Source: Phycicoccus sp. CSK15P-2 (GTDB lineage: Bacteria; Actinomycetota; Actinomycetes; Actinomycetales; Dermatophilaceae). From it: a stretch of 64,000 nucleotides of DNA. The DNA lies in NCBI RefSeq assembly GCF_016888005.1, contig NZ_JAFDVE010000012.1:85230-149229 (forward strand). Reading direction: 5' to 3'. The translations under genes and the position numbers were made by a program. Below are positions 62,068 through 64,000 of this stretch, piece by piece (position 1 is the stretch's first letter; each line of letters starts with the position of its first letter). Below the pieces are notes generated by a model that worked only from the letters and a program-made list of their open reading frames with translations, was not told the origin of the DNA and searched no databases.

Positions 62068-63135
62068 GTGTTCGGTGCCTTGACGTCTCGTCGGCTGCTT
62101 TATGTCGTCGCGGTGGCGCTGGTCCTCGTGGGTGCGGCGGTGACGCCTGTCGTCGGAGCCGGCTTCTACGTCCAGCTCGCCGGCGCGCTCACCCTGCCTT
62201 TGGCGTACTGGCTTCCGCGGCACCGGGCAGTCGTCCTGGCCGCCGGCGGCGCCCTTGCCGCGGCGTTCGTCGTGCAGACGGACTGGGCCGGTGCCACGGT
62301 GCTGGCCCTGGTGTTCCTCTCCACCGCCGAGGACCCACGGTGGCCGCCGTGGGTCGGTGTGGCCGGAGGCGTCCTGGGGGGCGGGGTCGGCACGCTGATG
62401 ACCGGCAGCACGTACGCCATCCAGGCGGCGTTCGTCGTGACCGTTCTGGGGGGTGGAGGCGCGGTGCTGCTGCGAGTGTGGGAGCGCAGCACGCAGCTGC
62501 GGAGGGAGACCGAGGTTCTACGCGGGCAGACCGCCTGGCTCGAGACACGCACCGCTCTCGCCCGCGAGCTCCACGACGTGGTCGGCCATCACGTCACGGC
62601 GATGGTGGTCCAGGCAGAGGCAGGCCGGCTGGGCGACGCGCCGCACGTGGCACTCGCCCGCATCGCCGAGTCGGGTCGCACGGCTCTGCACGAGCTGGAC
62701 TCCCTGGTCGTCCACCTGAGGCGCCCTGGTGACGACGCGCCGTCCGGACCTCTCCCGAGGCTCGCCGACATCGACACCGTGCTTGCGGTCCCCCTCCGCG
62801 CCAGCGGGACACAGGTCCACGTCCGTCTCGCGGAGGGACTGGTGTTGAGTGACGACGTCGTGCGCACCCTCTATCGGATCGCCCAGGAAGGACTGACCAA
62901 CGTCGCTCGGCATGCGCGCGCCGGGCACGTCTGGGTCGAGCTGGATCGTCACGGCGACCACGTCGCCCTCGAGATCCGGGACGACGGGCTCGGACCACCG
63001 TCCACCGTCTCGGGTGGTTCTGGACTGCTGGGGATACGCGAGAGGGCCCTCGCCCACGGAGGCCGGGCCGAGCTGACAGCACGGCACGGAGGTGGAGCGC
63101 TGCTGGACGTCTCCATCCCGGTTCTTCCGCGATGA
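62068..63135 (+). CDS. Sensor histidine kinase (HisKA_3, DesK/LiaS type)
   Basis: 355 residues from GTG 62068. Residues 1-140 hold about five to six membrane helices with almost no extracellular loop, so it senses something in the membrane. A short coiled coil (about 140-162) leads to the HisKA_3 dimerisation domain with phospho-acceptor His169 in RELHDVVGHHVTAM, then HATPase_c with NVARHARAGHVWVEL (N box) and DDGLGPPSTVSGGSGLLGIRERA (G box). A CAGACT hexamer ends 6 bases before the start. Its stop overlaps the response regulator start in ATGA. Confidence 0.93.
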   Translation: MFGALTSRRLLYVVAVALVLVGAAVTPVVGAGFYVQLAGALTLPLAYWLPRHRAVVLAAGGALAAAFVVQTDWAGATVLALVFLSTAEDPRWPPWVGVAGGVLGGGVGTLMTGSTYAIQAAFVVTVLGGGGAVLLRVWERSTQLRRETEVLRGQTAWLETRTALARELHDVVGHHVTAMVVQAEAGRLGDAPHVALARIAESGRTALHELDSLVVHLRRPGDDAPSGPLPRLADIDTVLAVPLRASGTQVHVRLAEGLVLSDDVVRTLYRIAQEGLTNVARHARAGHVWVELDRHGDHVALEIRDDGLGPPSTVSGGSGLLGIRERALAHGGRAELTARHGGGALLDVSIPVLPR

Positions 63136-63776
63136 TCCGGGTGGCGATCGTCGACGACCAGGAGGTCGTCCGCGACGGCTTCGCGACCATCCTGGGATCT
63201 CAGCCCGACATCGAGGTCGCCGTATCGGTGTCGGACGGACTGGCCTTCGTCGACGCCGTACGCTCCGACCCCCGGATCGACGTCGCCCTCGTCGACATTC
63301 GAATGCCAGTGCTCGACGGCATCGCCGCGACGAGGGCCCTGGAAGCCGTCCCTCACGCTCCCGTCGTCATCGTCGTGACGACCTTCGACGACGACGCCCT
63401 CGTCCTCGACGCGGTCGCAGCAGGTGCACAGGGATTCCTCCTCAAGCGTGTATCCGCCACCGATCTCATCGACGCGGTACGCCAGGTCGCCAGCGGCGCG
63501 TCGATCCTCAGCCCCGAGGTGACATCGGCCGTCCTGGACCGCATCCGCGCGACGGGCACCCCCACACCGGTCGACCTCTCCCCCTTCGGCCTGACTCCGC
63601 GAGAGACCGAGGTTCTCCGCCTGGTGGGTCGTGGGCTGACCAACGCAGAGATCGCAGGACGACTCCACCTGTCGATGAGCTCTGTGAAGACGCACGTCAG
63701 CAACGTCCTGGCCAAGACCGGCAGCCGAGACCGCGTCCAGGCAGTCCTGCTCGCCGTGCGCTCCGCCTCTCGTTAA
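63132..63776 (+). CDS. LuxR/NarL-family response regulator
   Basis: 214 residues. Receiver domain with acidic pocket Asp8-Asp9, phospho-acceptor Asp55 in LVDIRMPVLDG, the conserved Thr in VVTTFDDD and Lys in GFLLKRVSA. The C-terminal LuxR helix-turn-helix is LTPRETEVLRLVGRGLTNAEIAGRLHLSMSSVKTHVSNVLAKTG. It is cotranscribed with the kinase and probably controls nearby membrane or lipid genes, though no binding site was recognised. Confidence 0.95.
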   Translation: MIRVAIVDDQEVVRDGFATILGSQPDIEVAVSVSDGLAFVDAVRSDPRIDVALVDIRMPVLDGIAATRALEAVPHAPVVIVVTTFDDDALVLDAVAAGAQGFLLKRVSATDLIDAVRQVASGASILSPEVTSAVLDRIRATGTPTPVDLSPFGLTPRETEVLRLVGRGLTNAEIAGRLHLSMSSVKTHVSNVLAKTGSRDRVQAVLLAVRSASR

Positions 63777-64000
63777 GCCGCATGTTCTTGCCCGGACGCC
63801 GGAGCTCGAGGTCGGTCCACAGGCGTGCGCCGGTCGAGCGCCTGTTGCTTCTGCCGGGCTCGCCCGCAGCCTTGCTCCGCTGCGGCTCGCGGTCCGGCGC
63901 CCCCGCCGGCGCTCTCACTCCGTTCGAGCACCTGTGACTTCTGCCGGGGGCGCTCACGCGATGCGCTGCGCGCCAGGGCGCGCGCGCCCCCGGCCGGACG
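63777..64000. other. Intergenic end of window with imperfect direct repeats
   Basis: No gene is seen in the last 224 bases. A 25-base segment at 63834-63858 recurs at 63924-63948 with three differences (common core TTCTGCCGGG preceded by TCGAGC). Confidence 0.5.

Overview
The window is high-GC DNA with dense coding, frequent GTG starts, overlapping ATGA/GTGA gene junctions and many promoter-proximal starts without a ribosome binding site. The gene set (paired ClpP1/ClpP2, a mycothiol-type nitroreductase homologue, group II truncated haemoglobin, TreXYZ, ThpR, a GCS2/ATP-grasp fusion) points to an actinomycete. A Micrococcales/Intrasporangiaceae-like host is my best guess, but it is an inference, not an identification. 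The window looks chromosomal: no rRNA, phage, transposase, CRISPR or plasmid gene is visible.

Left block (1-24.8 kb). After the 3' part of valS come a cysteine-protease-like protein, clpX, clpP2-clpP1, an MFS exporter divergent from a LacI regulator, a secreted repeat protein, tig, tRNA-Gly, tRNA-Pro, then a leftward trmB/PP2C/rpiB/nitroreductase-like run facing a rightward pepN-mscS-glbO run. Alpha-glucosidase, glycerophosphodiester phosphodiesterase and MFS genes and a leftward thioesterase pair follow. From memory, the same gene set (valS, clpX, clpP2, clpP1, tig, rpiB, nitroreductase, pepN, glbO, aglA, thioesterase, ABC-F, ssb paralogue) occupies one neighbourhood in Mycobacterium tuberculosis (about Rv2448c-Rv2478c), so this is an old actinobacterial backbone.

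Middle block (24.9-51.0 kb). Between the thioesterase and the ABC-F gene lies about 26 kb of more variable content: a serine hydrolase, a RecQ with a phosphoribosyltransferase-like tail, an orphan amino-acid-binding lipoprotein, a 14-TM exporter, a YczE/MocR pair, TesB, the treX-treY-treZ trehalose operon, an XRE-cupin regulator divergent from a PLP dehydratase, a YcxB-like duplicated membrane protein, an acyl-CoA dehydrogenase divergent from a TetR regulator with a clear palindrome between them, and a small envelope-polysaccharide cluster (polymerase/ligase, acyltransferase, methyltransferase, epimerase, glycosyltransferase).

Right block (51.0-64 kb). ettA and an ssb paralogue are followed by a tandem pair of dynamin-like/Era-like membrane GTPases, thpR, a carboxylate-amine ligase fused to a circularly permuted ATP-grasp enzyme, a LysE exporter, a small membrane protein plus CDP-alcohol phosphatidyltransferase, and a divergent DesK/LiaS-type two-component system.

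The strongest non-coding signals are: at least 13 genes whose -10 hexamer lies 6-7 bases before the start codon (leaderless mRNAs); a 16-codon leaderless ORF coupled by GTGA to the LacI gene beside a 28-bp perfect double palindrome; a three-copy 26-bp tandem repeat fused to the clpP terminator; repeated copies of the tRNA-Pro 3' end that look like old attachment sites; and bidirectional terminators whose stems are built from the last codons of the converging genes.
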